DNA of 64,000 bases from an uncultured Dorea sp. (GTDB lineage Bacteria; Bacillota; Clostridia; Lachnospirales; Lachnospiraceae). Below the pieces are notes generated by a model that did no database searches, was not told the DNA's origin, and saw nothing but the letters and a program-made list of their open reading frames with translations. Made by a program: the position numbers and the translations under genes. Below are positions 44,417 to 53,879 of this stretch, piece after piece; the first letter of the stretch is position 1, and every line of letters begins with the position of its first letter. The stretch is from contig CAJTYU010000013.1 of NCBI GenBank assembly GCA_910584095.1, positions 1 to 64,000 on the forward strand. The letters are read 5' to 3'.

Positions 44417-45304
44417 ATGAATCTTTATCATTTACGATACTTCGTGACACTTGCTCACCTTGAGCACTACACAAGAGCTGCTGAATTATTATCTATCACA
44501 CAGCCAAGCCTCAGCCATGCAATTTCTTCTCTTGAGAAGGAACTTGGCATCAAACTCTTCGAAAAAGAAGGACGCAATGTAGTCCTTACCAAATGCGGAC
44601 AGGCATTTTTAAAAGATGTAGAGCAGGCGCTGGATATTCTGGATTCCAGCATCAGCAGCCTGCAGATGACCGGAAGCGGGGAAGGCCTGATCGACATCGG
44701 CGTCCTCCGTACCCTGAGTACGAATCTCGTGCCGAATATCGTCCGGAGTTATCTGGACTCGCACCCTCACAGGCAGGTTGATTTCCGCTTCTTTAATTCC
44801 ACCGGGCTTACGCCGGATCTGATCGCCGAGCTGAAGGAACGCAAATACGACATTGCATTCTGCTCTATGATGGAAAATGAGCCGACCGTGGAATTTATCC
44901 CCATCGCAAGGCAGGAACTGGTGCTGATCGTTCCCAAGGGGCATCCCTTAGAAGGCAGGGATAACATCAACCTTGCAGAATCGCTGGACTATCCCCTGAT
45001 CGGATTCTCCAAAAGAAGCGGCCTCAGGCCGATTATCGACAAACTGTATGAACAATGCGGCGCGGTTCCTAAATACGCTTACGAAGTAGAAGAGGATCAC
45101 GCCGTGGCGGGTCTGGCAGGCGCCAATTTCGGCATTGCAGTCGTTCCTAATATGCCGATTCTGAATTATATGCCGGTCAATGTAATCCATATCGCCGAAC
45201 CAAGCTGGGAGCGCATGTTTTATATGTGTACCCTAAAAAACGTCTATCAGGCTCCGGCTGTCCTTGAATTTAAAGAATATGCAAAAGAACACGCTGCACT
45301 TTAA
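44417..45304 (+). CDS. LysR-type transcriptional regulator
   Basis: A 295-aa regulator with an N-terminal HTH (MNLYHLRYFVTLAHLEHYTRAAELLSITQPSLSHAI cut here into its typical order: helix, turn, recognition helix at about 18-40) and a C-terminal effector domain (about 90-290). It is divergent from the putative quinate/shikimate operon, the arrangement of QuiR-like regulators, so it probably activates that operon on sensing its substrate. ATG at 44417 after GAGGAGGG; an in-frame ATG at 44402 is less likely. Confidence 0.9.
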   Translation: MNLYHLRYFVTLAHLEHYTRAAELLSITQPSLSHAISSLEKELGIKLFEKEGRNVVLTKCGQAFLKDVEQALDILDSSISSLQMTGSGEGLIDIGVLRTLSTNLVPNIVRSYLDSHPHRQVDFRFFNSTGLTPDLIAELKERKYDIAFCSMMENEPTVEFIPIARQELVLIVPKGHPLEGRDNINLAESLDYPLIGFSKRSGLRPIIDKLYEQCGAVPKYAYEVEEDHAVAGLAGANFGIAVVPNMPILNYMPVNVIHIAEPSWERMFYMCTLKNVYQAPAVLEFKEYAKEHAAL

Positions 45305-45327
45305 GTGCGCGTGTTCTTTTGCTTTTT
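45281..45327. terminator. Terminator overlapping the end of lysR
   Basis: GCAAAAGAACACGC (45281-45294) pairs perfectly over 14 bp with GCGTGTTCTTTTGC (45309-45322), with an inner GCACTT/AAGTGC. TTTTT follows. The 5' arm encodes the last residues of the regulator. It separates lysR from convergent gpsA and could act on both strands. Confidence 0.9.
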
Positions 45328-45352
45328 CCATTCGTTTCCTTACGGTATTTCT

Positions 45353-46363
45353 CTAATTCCAAGGCTTTGCCGTATGCTCCGGCTTGCCCTGCCGCATCAT
45401 CAAATCTCCTACGGCCTCCGCCGCGTCCTTACCTTCAAAGAGAACCTCGTTTACCTGCTCCACGATGGGCATGTCTATGCCGTATTTTTTCCCAAGCTTA
45501 ACAGCCGCTTTGGTGGAATACACGCCCTCCACAACCATCTTTACCTCGTCCATGGCCTCCTGCATGCTCATTCCCTGACCGATCAGATAACCCGCCTTCC
45601 GGTTGCGGCTGTGTACGCTGGCGCAGGTTACGATCAGATCCCCGACCCCCGTAAGGCCGGTAAAGCTCTCTACGGCTCCTCCCATTTTAACTCCCAGTCT
45701 GGATATCTCATGGATCCCTCTCGTAATCAGCGCAGCCTTTGCGTTATCTCCATAGCCGAGCCCGTCGGCAATCCCGGCCGCCAACGCAATCACATTCTTC
45801 AGGGAACCTCCCAGCTCCATTCCCAGCATGTCCGGACTGGTATACACCCGGAAAAACTCATTCATAAAAAGCCCCTGAAGATATTCCGCTGTTTCTCTTG
45901 TCCTTGCTCCGATCACCACGCTGGTAGGCAGCTCTCTCGCTACCTCTTCCGCATGGCTTGGCCCCGACAGAACCGCCACGTCCGCAGAGGGCAGCTCCTC
46001 CTCGATCTGACCGGAAAGGGTCAGAAGGGTACTCTCTTCAATCCCCTTAGCCACGTCTACAATGATCTGCCCTTCCCTCACATAAGCTTTCATCTTCCTT
46101 GCCGTAGCCCGCACTGCCGTGGAGGGAACCGCCATGACCAGCACATCCTCTCCCTCTATCGCAGATTCCAGATCCGAAGTAAACTCCATATCCTCCGGCA
46201 GACCCACTCCCGGAAGCTTGCTTTTGTGCTCCCTAGCCTCCGAAAGCTCCCTTGCCTCCTCTTCCCTGTAGGACCAGACCTTCACCCTGTGTCCATTCTT
46301 ATGCAGCAGAAGCGCCAACGCCGTTCCCCAGCTTCCCGCGCCGATTATCCCGATCTTTGCCAT
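45353..46363 (-). CDS. gpsA: Glycerol-3-phosphate dehydrogenase (NAD(P)+)
   Basis: Reduces dihydroxyacetone phosphate to sn-glycerol-3-phosphate for phospholipids. N-terminal GAGSWGTALA nucleotide loop, then KGIEEST, LSGPSHAEEV, LGGSLKNVIALAAG (catalytic Lys region) and SFTGLTGVGDLIVTC. 336 aa from ATG 46363, which has GGAGG at 9 nt. It follows plsY, so substrate maker and user are neighbours. Confidence 0.96.
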   Translation of the reverse strand: MAKIGIIGAGSWGTALALLLHKNGHRVKVWSYREEEARELSEAREHKSKLPGVGLPEDMEFTSDLESAIEGEDVLVMAVPSTAVRATARKMKAYVREGQIIVDVAKGIEESTLLTLSGQIEEELPSADVAVLSGPSHAEEVARELPTSVVIGARTRETAEYLQGLFMNEFFRVYTSPDMLGMELGGSLKNVIALAAGIADGLGYGDNAKAALITRGIHEISRLGVKMGGAVESFTGLTGVGDLIVTCASVHSRNRKAGYLIGQGMSMQEAMDEVKMVVEGVYSTKAAVKLGKKYGIDMPIVEQVNEVLFEGKDAAEAVGDLMMRQGKPEHTAKPWN

Positions 46364-46432
46364 AATCTCCATCCTCCATCCATCTTAAAACTTACCGCCC
46401 GCTCTCCTCACGTTCATTTACCGTTTACATTG

Positions 46433-47080
46433 TTAGGATTTCTTCCCTACGCTCAACTTATTCTCTGTTCCTGTCATCAGCCTCTTAATATTTGCACGGT
46501 GCTTGAAAAAAGCGGAGATCACCAGCAGGAACGCAATCGCATAAATCTCATACAGCGGTCCTCCCATAACCTTGTAATACCCGGTCTGCCCCAATACCAC
46601 CACAGAAATAAAATATACCACGACTACGACCATCGACCCCACCGACACATATTTCGTACCGGCTACAATCCCTGTAAATACCGCAAGGCACAATACCACC
46701 GTCCACACGTTGGTCGTGCTGGCAATCAGTCCGGCCGTAACCGCAATCCCTTTTCCTCCTTTAAAATTCATATAAAAAGGATAATTGTGTCCCAGAACCG
46801 CCCCCATGCCGGTATACATGGTAAGCACAGGCAGAAGATCCCTCTGGGAGTCCCGGAAAATCACACAGGCAAGGATCACCGCAAAAATACACTTAAAGGC
46901 ATCGCCGAAAAAGGTGACCGCCCCCGCCTTCCATCCCAGCGTCCGAAGCGCGTTGGTAGCTCCCGCGTTCCCGCTCCCCATCTGCCTGATATCCACCTTC
47001 TGGGTCTTTCCATACAAATAGCCTGTCTGTATCAGCCCAAATCCATATCCTATTGCCAAACATATCAAACGCTCTATCAT
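46433..47080 (-). CDS. plsY: Glycerol-3-phosphate acyltransferase PlsY
   Basis: An acyl-phosphate-dependent acyltransferase with about five membrane segments. Active-site loops are GSGNAGATNALRTLG, GHNYPFYMNFKGGKGIAVTAG and a later KHRANIKRLMTGTENKL. It starts 2 bp after der, giving der-plsY-gpsA, a common clostridial order. Confidence 0.96.
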   Translation of the reverse strand: MIERLICLAIGYGFGLIQTGYLYGKTQKVDIRQMGSGNAGATNALRTLGWKAGAVTFFGDAFKCIFAVILACVIFRDSQRDLLPVLTMYTGMGAVLGHNYPFYMNFKGGKGIAVTAGLIASTTNVWTVVLCLAVFTGIVAGTKYVSVGSMVVVVVYFISVVVLGQTGYYKVMGGPLYEIYAIAFLLVISAFFKHRANIKRLMTGTENKLSVGKKS

Positions 47081-47082
47081 GA

Positions 47083-48411
47083 TTAACGCTCCTTCTCCTT
47101 TCTCTCACGAATAAAGAACTTTAAGGATGTTCCTTTAAATCCGAACGCTTCCCTGATCTTATTTTCCAAATACCTCGTATAAGAAAAATGCATCAGCTCC
47201 TTATCATTCACAAAGATCACAAATGTAGGCGGCTTTACCGACACCTGCGTAATATAGTAGAGCTTCAGCCTCTTTCCCTTATCCGACGGAGGCTGCTGCA
47301 AGGCGACCGCCTCCATCATAATCTCGTTCAGCACGCCGGTAGCCACCCGGAGCGTCTGGTTTGCGATCACCATATCAATCTTATCAAATAATTTTGGAAT
47401 CCTCTGCCCGGTCCTTGCCGAAACATACATAATCTCCGCATAAGGCATAAAGGAAAGAATCTGGCGCACCCTGCTCTCATATTCGCGCATCGTCTTGTCA
47501 TTCTTTTCGATGGCGTCCCACTTATTTACAACGATGATGATCCCCTTTCCTCTTTCATGAGCAATCCCGGCAATCTTGGCGTCCTGCTCGGTCACGCCCT
47601 CCGCGGCGTCAATCACCACCAGAACCACATCCGCCCGCTCTACCGCCGTCACGGTCCGGATAATGCTGTAGCGTTCCAATTCCTCCTTGATCCGGCTCTT
47701 TCGCCTCAGACCCGCTGTATCGATAAATACATACTGCTTTCCGTCATGGGTGACCTCTGTGTCAATGGCGTCCCTTGTGGTCCCGGCCACATCCGACACA
47801 ATGACCCGCTGCTCCCCCAGCAGCCTATTCACAATGGACGACTTGCCCACGTTGGGTTTCCCTACAATCGCAATCCTCGGCCGTTCATCCTCTTCCTCGT
47901 CCGCAGACTTCTCCCGAAAATGCGCCGCAACCTCATCCAGCATATCTCCGATTCCCAGTCTGGAGGCGGCGGATACCGGTATCGGCTCCCCGATGCCCAA
48001 ATTATAAAATTCATAGACGTCCGGCATATATTTATCAAAATTATCTACCTTATTCACCACAAGCACCACCGGCTTGCCGGATCTCCTGAGCATGTCCGCA
48101 ACCTTAGAATCCGCGTCCACCAGCCCCTGCCTTACGTCGGTAATAAAAATAATCACATCCGCCGTATCAATGGCAATCTGGGCCTGTTCCCTCATCTGCG
48201 ACAGGATAATGTCCTTGCTCTCCGGCTCAATACCGCCCGTATCTATCAGCGTAAATTTGCGGTCCAGCCAGTCCACATCCGCATATATGCGGTCTCTTGT
48301 AACTCCCGGAGTATCTTTCACGATCGAAATCATCTCTCCCGCCAGTCCGTTGAAAAGCGTAGATTTCCCCACGTTCGGCCTTCCAACGATGGCTACTACT
48401 GGTTTTCCCAT
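47083..48411 (-). CDS. der: Ribosome-associated GTPase Der (EngA)
   Basis: A tandem GTPase for 50S assembly. Domain 1: GRPNVGKST, DTGG, NKVD. Domain 2: GKPNVGKSS, DTAGLRRK, NKWD. The C-terminal KH-like domain ends FKGTSLKFFIRERK. The length of 442 aa is typical. A TATACT -10 lies upstream on the minus strand (48458-48453) without a clear -35. Confidence 0.97.
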   Translation of the reverse strand: MGKPVVAIVGRPNVGKSTLFNGLAGEMISIVKDTPGVTRDRIYADVDWLDRKFTLIDTGGIEPESKDIILSQMREQAQIAIDTADVIIFITDVRQGLVDADSKVADMLRRSGKPVVLVVNKVDNFDKYMPDVYEFYNLGIGEPIPVSAASRLGIGDMLDEVAAHFREKSADEEEDERPRIAIVGKPNVGKSSIVNRLLGEQRVIVSDVAGTTRDAIDTEVTHDGKQYVFIDTAGLRRKSRIKEELERYSIIRTVTAVERADVVLVVIDAAEGVTEQDAKIAGIAHERGKGIIIVVNKWDAIEKNDKTMREYESRVRQILSFMPYAEIMYVSARTGQRIPKLFDKIDMVIANQTLRVATGVLNEIMMEAVALQQPPSDKGKRLKLYYITQVSVKPPTFVIFVNDKELMHFSYTRYLENKIREAFGFKGTSLKFFIRERKEKER

Positions 48412-48468
48412 AAATTTCCTCCCTATTCTAAATATCTATTGTAGTATAACACATTTCTTTTGATATGG

Positions 48469-48498
48469 TTGACCTTTTTTAGTAAAAAGTGGTATAAA
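48469..48498 (+). promoter_or_regulatory. Promoter of prs
   Basis: TTGACC (48469-48474) and TATAAA (48493-48498) with an 18-bp spacer, about 45 bp before the prs start. Confidence 0.65.
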
Positions 48499-48542
48499 TA
48501 ACATAGAGGCTTTTTTCAAAATATGAATATTAGGAGACACAC

Positions 48543-49724
48543 ATGACAAACATTAAGTATTTAGAGCAGGCAATACCGGTTGCCCCATTGAAAATTGCTG
48601 CTTTGGAAAGCTGCAGGGAGCTTGGAAAGAAGGTAAACGACCACATCGTCAGTTTCCGCAAGGATGCGATGGCTGAAGAGTTAGATTCTCCTCTCTTTTC
48701 CTCCTACCGGACAGACAACTATTTAATCAAATGCAGCTGCCCGCGCTTTGGCAGCGGAGAATCTAAAGGCTATATCGGAGATTCTATCCGAGGCTGCGAT
48801 CTCTTCCTGATGGTTGACGTCTGCAACTACAGTCTGACCTATACGGTAAGCGGACACCTGAACCATATGTCCCCAGATGATCATTATCAGGACTTAAAAC
48901 GTATCATTTCAGCCGCAAGAGGCAAGGCGCACCGTCTCACCGTTCTGATGCCCTTTCTTTACGAAAGCCGCCAGCACAAACGCACCAAGCGGGAATCCCT
49001 AGACTGCGCGCTGGCTTTGGAAGAGCTGACCAGCATGGGCGTAGAGAACATCATCACCTTTGACGCACACGATCCCCGCGTCCAAAATGCAATTCCACTG
49101 ACAGGATTCGATGATTTTTCACCGCAGTATCAATTTATCAAAGCTCTGCTTCGAGCAGAACCAGAGCTTAAGATCGACAAAGAGCATCTTCTGATCGTCA
49201 GTCCCGACGAGGGCGCTATGCACCGCGCCGTCTATCTGTCCAACGTACTGGGGGTAGACATGGGCATGTTCTATAAACGGCGGGATTACTCCACTGTCAT
49301 AAATGGCAAGAACCCGATCGTCGCCCACGAATTTCTCGGAACCGATATCAGGGGCAAAGATCTGATCATCATCGACGATATGATTTCCTCCGGCGAAAGT
49401 ATGCTGGACGTCGCCCGCCAGTTAAAGGAACGCGGCGCAGGAAGGGTCATTGTCTTCACGACCTTCGGACTGTTTACCGACGGCTTCGCCCAATTCGACG
49501 AATATTACGACAAGGGCTATATCAGCCGGGTGATTACTACAAACCTTACCTATCTGCCTCCAGCGGCCTATGAAAAGCCATACTTTGTAGTGGCGGATAT
49601 GAGCAAATTTATCGCACTGATCATAGAATCACTGAACCATGATATGTCGATCAGCCATGTACTGAACCCAACTGATAAGATTCATGCACTGTTAGATAAA
49701 CACCGGAAGAATTTATCGTCCTAG
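48543..49724 (+). CDS. prs: Ribose-phosphate pyrophosphokinase, long divergent form
   Basis: Makes PRPP from ribose-5-phosphate and ATP. At 393 aa it is longer than the classical enzyme (about 315 aa). The PRPP-binding loop reads DDMISSGES instead of DDxxDTGGT. RQHKRTKRES matches the ATP/flexible-loop region and DAHDP the metal site. Such forms occur in Lachnospiraceae. ATG at 48543 has AGGAG. Divergent from der; a terminator follows. Confidence 0.88.
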   Translation: MTNIKYLEQAIPVAPLKIAALESCRELGKKVNDHIVSFRKDAMAEELDSPLFSSYRTDNYLIKCSCPRFGSGESKGYIGDSIRGCDLFLMVDVCNYSLTYTVSGHLNHMSPDDHYQDLKRIISAARGKAHRLTVLMPFLYESRQHKRTKRESLDCALALEELTSMGVENIITFDAHDPRVQNAIPLTGFDDFSPQYQFIKALLRAEPELKIDKEHLLIVSPDEGAMHRAVYLSNVLGVDMGMFYKRRDYSTVINGKNPIVAHEFLGTDIRGKDLIIIDDMISSGESMLDVARQLKERGAGRVIVFTTFGLFTDGFAQFDEYYDKGYISRVITTNLTYLPPAAYEKPYFVVADMSKFIALIIESLNHDMSISHVLNPTDKIHALLDKHRKNLSS

Positions 49725-49768
49725 CACGCTCACAGCTTCCGTAAGCCGTTCATATAACACAGATGGCA

Positions 49769-49838
49769 GACGCCCCTTCTGATGTCGTCCTGTCTTTCAA
49801 TTTGTCTGGCAGAACACACCGGAAAGGGCGTTTATTTT
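49769..49838 (+). terminator. Terminator after prs
   Basis: GACGCCCCTTC (49769-49779) pairs with GGAAAGGGCGTT (49821-49832) over a long loop, followed by TTTATTTT. Confidence 0.6.
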
Positions 49839-49862
49839 CATATATTATAAATTAATTAACAG

Positions 49863-51161
49863 CTACTTTTTCAGGGCTTCCTCCTGTAACCGGTCAAATT
49901 CAGCCATACACTCATCCACAGTGGAACCCTTCAGCAGGTCGCGGACAATCAAGCAGGTGTTCCCCCACTGTTCTACCTGCATACTAGCATTGGAGCCAAG
50001 TACATAGATATTCTCATTTACCCTGTCATTCAACGGCTTTAGCGCCGGAACACAATCCACCTGTACGTTCTTCGATGGAGAAATCACCTGATTCGTTTCC
50101 GAATAAAGCTGAAGTAACTCATCCGACAAAAGATAGTCCACGACATCCATTGTATCTTCAAAATGCTCTGCATTGCTATGAACTCCATATCCCGACATCG
50201 CTACAACCGGCATCTGCCCCCTGCTGCTCGGGAAACCGATTACCTGCATTTCAAAATCCGTCTTGCCGTAAGCCGTTCCTGTATTCGCCGCTCCCCAGTA
50301 AGCCATGACAATCGGCGTCTTCTGTTCCAGAAAATCCTTTCCTTCTCCTTCAATCGCCTCGTAAGTATAGGCTGTTTCTGCGTCGATATATCCCTTGTCT
50401 ATCATTTCCTGAAGGTACTCAAAGCCTTCCCGCATATAATCACTGTATTTGCTCTCCCCACTGTTAAGAGCCGCAATCTCTTCTTCTGTATTATCTCCGT
50501 TATACAGATCTGCATACCCGATAGCAAACACAAAATTCTCAAGCCACCATCGGTTTGCCCCGATCGGGGTTTCAATTCCATTTTCTTTAAATACTCTGCA
50601 GCATTCCATGAGATCATCCGGAGTTTCCGGAAGCTTCAAATCATACTTATCAAACATTTTCTTATTGACAAACAAGCCGTACACCACTACTTCCTGAGGA
50701 ATCGCCACCAGCTTTCCGTCTACCGTGTTCGATACTCTCACAACATCTCTCAGATTCTTAGCGCTTTCAAGGCCGGACAGGTCTGCAAGCTTCCCCTCTT
50801 TTCCCAGCTGCTGAATCGTATCCGGATTCAGCAGATACAAATCATCCATATCATGGCGCGCCCGTTCCAGAACCACATCATCATAGGTCTTTTCCTGATA
50901 ATTCTCTGCCGTATAGGTTCTGTACTCCACCGTCACGCCAAACTTCTTCTCCGCTTCAACAACAGTCATATCAAAAGCGCTTCTCGCAACATTATCTGCA
51001 TCCGGATTCGATTTCTCCATAGACCCGAACAGATTCACAACCTTTCCATCGGCCTCTTTCCCTGCTATCAGATTCTGTCCGGGATCCTGCTTTTCTCCGC
51101 AAGCTGCTATCGTAAAAGCAATAATTCCCGCCAGACATACAGCCAGCCCTTTTTTCATCAT
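49863..51161 (-). CDS. Extracellular solute-binding lipoprotein (orphan)
   Basis: A 432-aa family 1 solute-binding protein. Lipoprotein signal with lipobox TIAAC (Cys at about 21), then a two-lobe fold with YGLFVNKKMFDKYDLKLPETP and PVVAMSGYGVHSNAEH. No ABC permease or ATPase is adjacent. It starts 17 bp after the hybrid kinase, so the two form an operon. It may present a carbohydrate or other ligand to the kinase's extracellular domain, or serve a transporter encoded elsewhere. Confidence 0.88.
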   Translation of the reverse strand: MMKKGLAVCLAGIIAFTIAACGEKQDPGQNLIAGKEADGKVVNLFGSMEKSNPDADNVARSAFDMTVVEAEKKFGVTVEYRTYTAENYQEKTYDDVVLERARHDMDDLYLLNPDTIQQLGKEGKLADLSGLESAKNLRDVVRVSNTVDGKLVAIPQEVVVYGLFVNKKMFDKYDLKLPETPDDLMECCRVFKENGIETPIGANRWWLENFVFAIGYADLYNGDNTEEEIAALNSGESKYSDYMREGFEYLQEMIDKGYIDAETAYTYEAIEGEGKDFLEQKTPIVMAYWGAANTGTAYGKTDFEMQVIGFPSSRGQMPVVAMSGYGVHSNAEHFEDTMDVVDYLLSDELLQLYSETNQVISPSKNVQVDCVPALKPLNDRVNENIYVLGSNASMQVEQWGNTCLIVRDLLKGSTVDECMAEFDRLQEEALKK

Positions 51162-51178
51162 TCCATTCCTCCCTATTA

Positions 51179-53758
51179 CTATTGTATATACTGATGTAAA
51201 GTTTTCTTTAATAATTCCATATCGATCGGCTTCGCAATATGTGCATCCATTCCTGCGTCCAACGCATCCTTAACGTCTTCCGCAAATGCATTCGCCGTCA
51301 TTGCAATAATCGGTATATTTCCTGCATCCTTCCGCTCCAGCGAGCGAATCGCCCTTGTCGCATCATACCCGTTCATCTCCGGCATCTGAACATCCATCAA
51401 GATCGCTTCAAACTCTCCGACATCTGAACTGTTAAAACGTTCCACCGCCAGTGTTCCGTTTTCCACAATTTCACAAGTGATTTCTTCTATATCCAAAAGC
51501 TCCTCTAAGATCTCAGCGTTAATCTCGTTATCCTCCGCCACAAGAAGATGGCATCCCTTCAAACTGTAGGAACCTTTGCCATCAGAAGGCTTTCTATTCC
51601 CGTCCTCCTCTTCTGCCTGAATCTCCAAAATCTTTTCTTTGAATGCAGACACAAAGAAGGGCTTTGCTAGTAATTCACAATTTTCTGCATGCCGTACCTC
51701 ATCCTTAATCTCATCACCGTCATAAGCCGTCAGGAAAAGGATCGGGACAGACTCTGATATATACTCGCGAATATATTTTTTTGTCTCCAGACCATCCATC
51801 CCCGGCATTTTCCAGTCAAGCAGAATCATATCATAACCTGCTTCTTTCCCTTCCGTCTCCCGTATCCGCCGGACAGCTTCTTCACCTCCATAAACAGAAT
51901 CTACGGAAATACCCGTATCTCTCATCAGCGTCTGGATACTCTTGCAGTTCTCTGCGTCGTCATCCACCACCAGAATCCTAGAAATCCCATGTTTCTTCCA
52001 GAATTGTTTATCCGCCCGTTCCTCCGGTATGCGCAGCTCCAGCTCCACCCTAAACAGGCTTCCCTTATCTACCTCGCTGAACACTTCAATTCTTCCGCCC
52101 ATGAGTTCCACGATATTCTTTGTAATCGCCATGCCAAGCCCCGTGCCCTGTACCTTGTTGGTCGTACTGTTCTCCGCTCTGGTAAATGCCTCGAATATAG
52201 TTTCCAAGTATTCCGGCGTCATTCCATATCCGTTGTCCTCCACTTCAATACGGATATGCTCATATTGTCCTGCATGCTGCTTCAAACCGATAATCCTAAA
52301 CCAGATATTTCCCTTCTTTGGCGTATACTTTACAGCATTGGACAAAAGATTAATCAGTATCTGGTTAATTCTTGTCTCATCGCCTATCAGGTATTCATGT
52401 TTAATCCCTGTTACTGTAACTTCAAAATTCTGCTCCTTCGCATTTGCCATAGGACGGATAATTGCATCCACAGAAGCAACCAAGCTTTTCAATGTAAACT
52501 CGCCTAATGTAAGAACTACTTTGCCGCTCTCAATCTTAGATACATCTAACACATCATTAATCAGGCTGAGGAGATGCTGGCCGGAGGCCCTGATCTTTCT
52601 GGTATATTCCCTCACTCTTTCCGGATCGTCCGCATCTTTAACAAGGAGGGTAGTAAATCCCAAAATCGCATTCATCGGCGTGCGGATATCATGGGACATA
52701 TTTGAAAGGAACGTCGTCTTGGAATTACTTGCAATCTGCGCCGCCTGGAGCGCTTCCGCAAGCTGCTTATTATGGAGTTCCTTCTCCTCTTCCCGCTCCT
52801 TCCGCAGCCTGTTCTGCTGTCTCTGGCTAAAATAAAACAACGCGCAGCAAAAGAAAAATGCCGTCAGCATTACGATTACGACAATCAGGACATTCTGGTT
52901 CACCGTATTCCCTTCCTGCTGTATCGCCTCAATCGGTACATAGCCAATCAGATATATTGCTCCCTTATTGACCGGCCACATAAATATCAGAGAATTTCTG
53001 CCTCTGATATCATGATAAAACATTACGCGTTCTCCGGAAGCAATATTTTTGGCAATCGACTCATGTGTTTCTGTTTCATAAATCTTGTTTGCCCGGTAAA
53101 AATCCTCCAGATTCAAGTGTCCCGCGTTCCGCTCTCCCGCGCCCTTTGGTTTGAGCACCATCCGTTCGCTGTCCGTATCCATAATGTAGAGCATCGCATA
53201 GCCATTATAAAAATCCATCGGAAGCGTATCGTCAAACGTATCATAAATATATTCTACATAAAGCTCTCCTATTTCCTGTTCTTCTTTCACAACAGGGCAC
53301 TTCATTGTATATGCCCAAGTTCCCATACTGTTCACATAGGACTCAGATACAGGGAGCTCCTCGACTGTCCTCCCCGCTGAAAAATCCAGACTGTCCTTTG
53401 TAAACGCTTCGCCTGTATTCGATATCCCTTCTGTCTCTCCTGACAGGATCAGAGACATCTTCACCATACTCTTGTTTTTATTATAAGAACGGATAAACGC
53501 CTCCGGGTCATCCGTAGCAGCAACCTCCTGTGCGATCAACTGCTGAAATTCCGCCTCTTTATTCAGAACCGCCCCTATCGTACCTCCAATTAGGTTAAGG
53601 CTTTCACTTAAATTATCAATTGCCGACGCAGCCATCTCATCTGTAATCTTGCGCGATATAGAAAAAACAACCGTACCCGATATACAAAAAAACATGACGA
53701 CGGATAAAATCAATACAACGCTTTTATTCGACTGCTTCCTTTTCTGACCTTTTTTCAT
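51179..53758 (-). CDS. Hybrid sensor histidine kinase with two receiver domains
   Basis: Membrane segments at about 14-34 and 289-310 bracket an extracellular sensor (about 240 aa, Cache-like). Then comes HisKA with phospho-His in FLSNMSHDIRTPMNAIL (about 356) and HATPase_c with NQILINLLSNAVKYT and EDNGYGM. Receiver 1 has LLDWKMPGMDG and receiver 2 LMDVQMPEMNG. No output domain is fused, so a separate regulator is needed or the kinase acts by protein contact. ATG 53758 has AAGGTGAG at 7 nt; a GTG at 53770 is possible. About 859 aa. Confidence 0.9.
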   Translation of the reverse strand: MKKGQKRKQSNKSVVLILSVVMFFCISGTVVFSISRKITDEMAASAIDNLSESLNLIGGTIGAVLNKEAEFQQLIAQEVAATDDPEAFIRSYNKNKSMVKMSLILSGETEGISNTGEAFTKDSLDFSAGRTVEELPVSESYVNSMGTWAYTMKCPVVKEEQEIGELYVEYIYDTFDDTLPMDFYNGYAMLYIMDTDSERMVLKPKGAGERNAGHLNLEDFYRANKIYETETHESIAKNIASGERVMFYHDIRGRNSLIFMWPVNKGAIYLIGYVPIEAIQQEGNTVNQNVLIVVIVMLTAFFFCCALFYFSQRQQNRLRKEREEEKELHNKQLAEALQAAQIASNSKTTFLSNMSHDIRTPMNAILGFTTLLVKDADDPERVREYTRKIRASGQHLLSLINDVLDVSKIESGKVVLTLGEFTLKSLVASVDAIIRPMANAKEQNFEVTVTGIKHEYLIGDETRINQILINLLSNAVKYTPKKGNIWFRIIGLKQHAGQYEHIRIEVEDNGYGMTPEYLETIFEAFTRAENSTTNKVQGTGLGMAITKNIVELMGGRIEVFSEVDKGSLFRVELELRIPEERADKQFWKKHGISRILVVDDDAENCKSIQTLMRDTGISVDSVYGGEEAVRRIRETEGKEAGYDMILLDWKMPGMDGLETKKYIREYISESVPILFLTAYDGDEIKDEVRHAENCELLAKPFFVSAFKEKILEIQAEEEDGNRKPSDGKGSYSLKGCHLLVAEDNEINAEILEELLDIEEITCEIVENGTLAVERFNSSDVGEFEAILMDVQMPEMNGYDATRAIRSLERKDAGNIPIIAMTANAFAEDVKDALDAGMDAHIAKPIDMELLKKTLHQYIQ

Positions 53759-53879
53759 ATTATAACTCACCTTTTTACATCTGCCCCGCTTGCATGCAAA
53801 AGCCCCGAATATAATTTCACTGCCTGACCAGCTTATCTATACTATACCACTGACCGGTACACAAGTCAAAATCAGACTT

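Noticed and set aside
45305..47086. Long plus-strand open frame (593 codons) opposite gpsA and plsY
   Set aside because: Antisense to two well-supported genes, product rich in His/Arg/Pro/Ser without any recognisable domain; a codon-bias shadow.
47557..48444. Plus-strand open frame opposite der
   Set aside because: Antisense to a highly conserved GTPase; His-rich shadow product.
50163..51194. Plus-strand open frame opposite the solute-binding lipoprotein
   Set aside because: No ribosome site, no domain; shadow of the lipoprotein gene.
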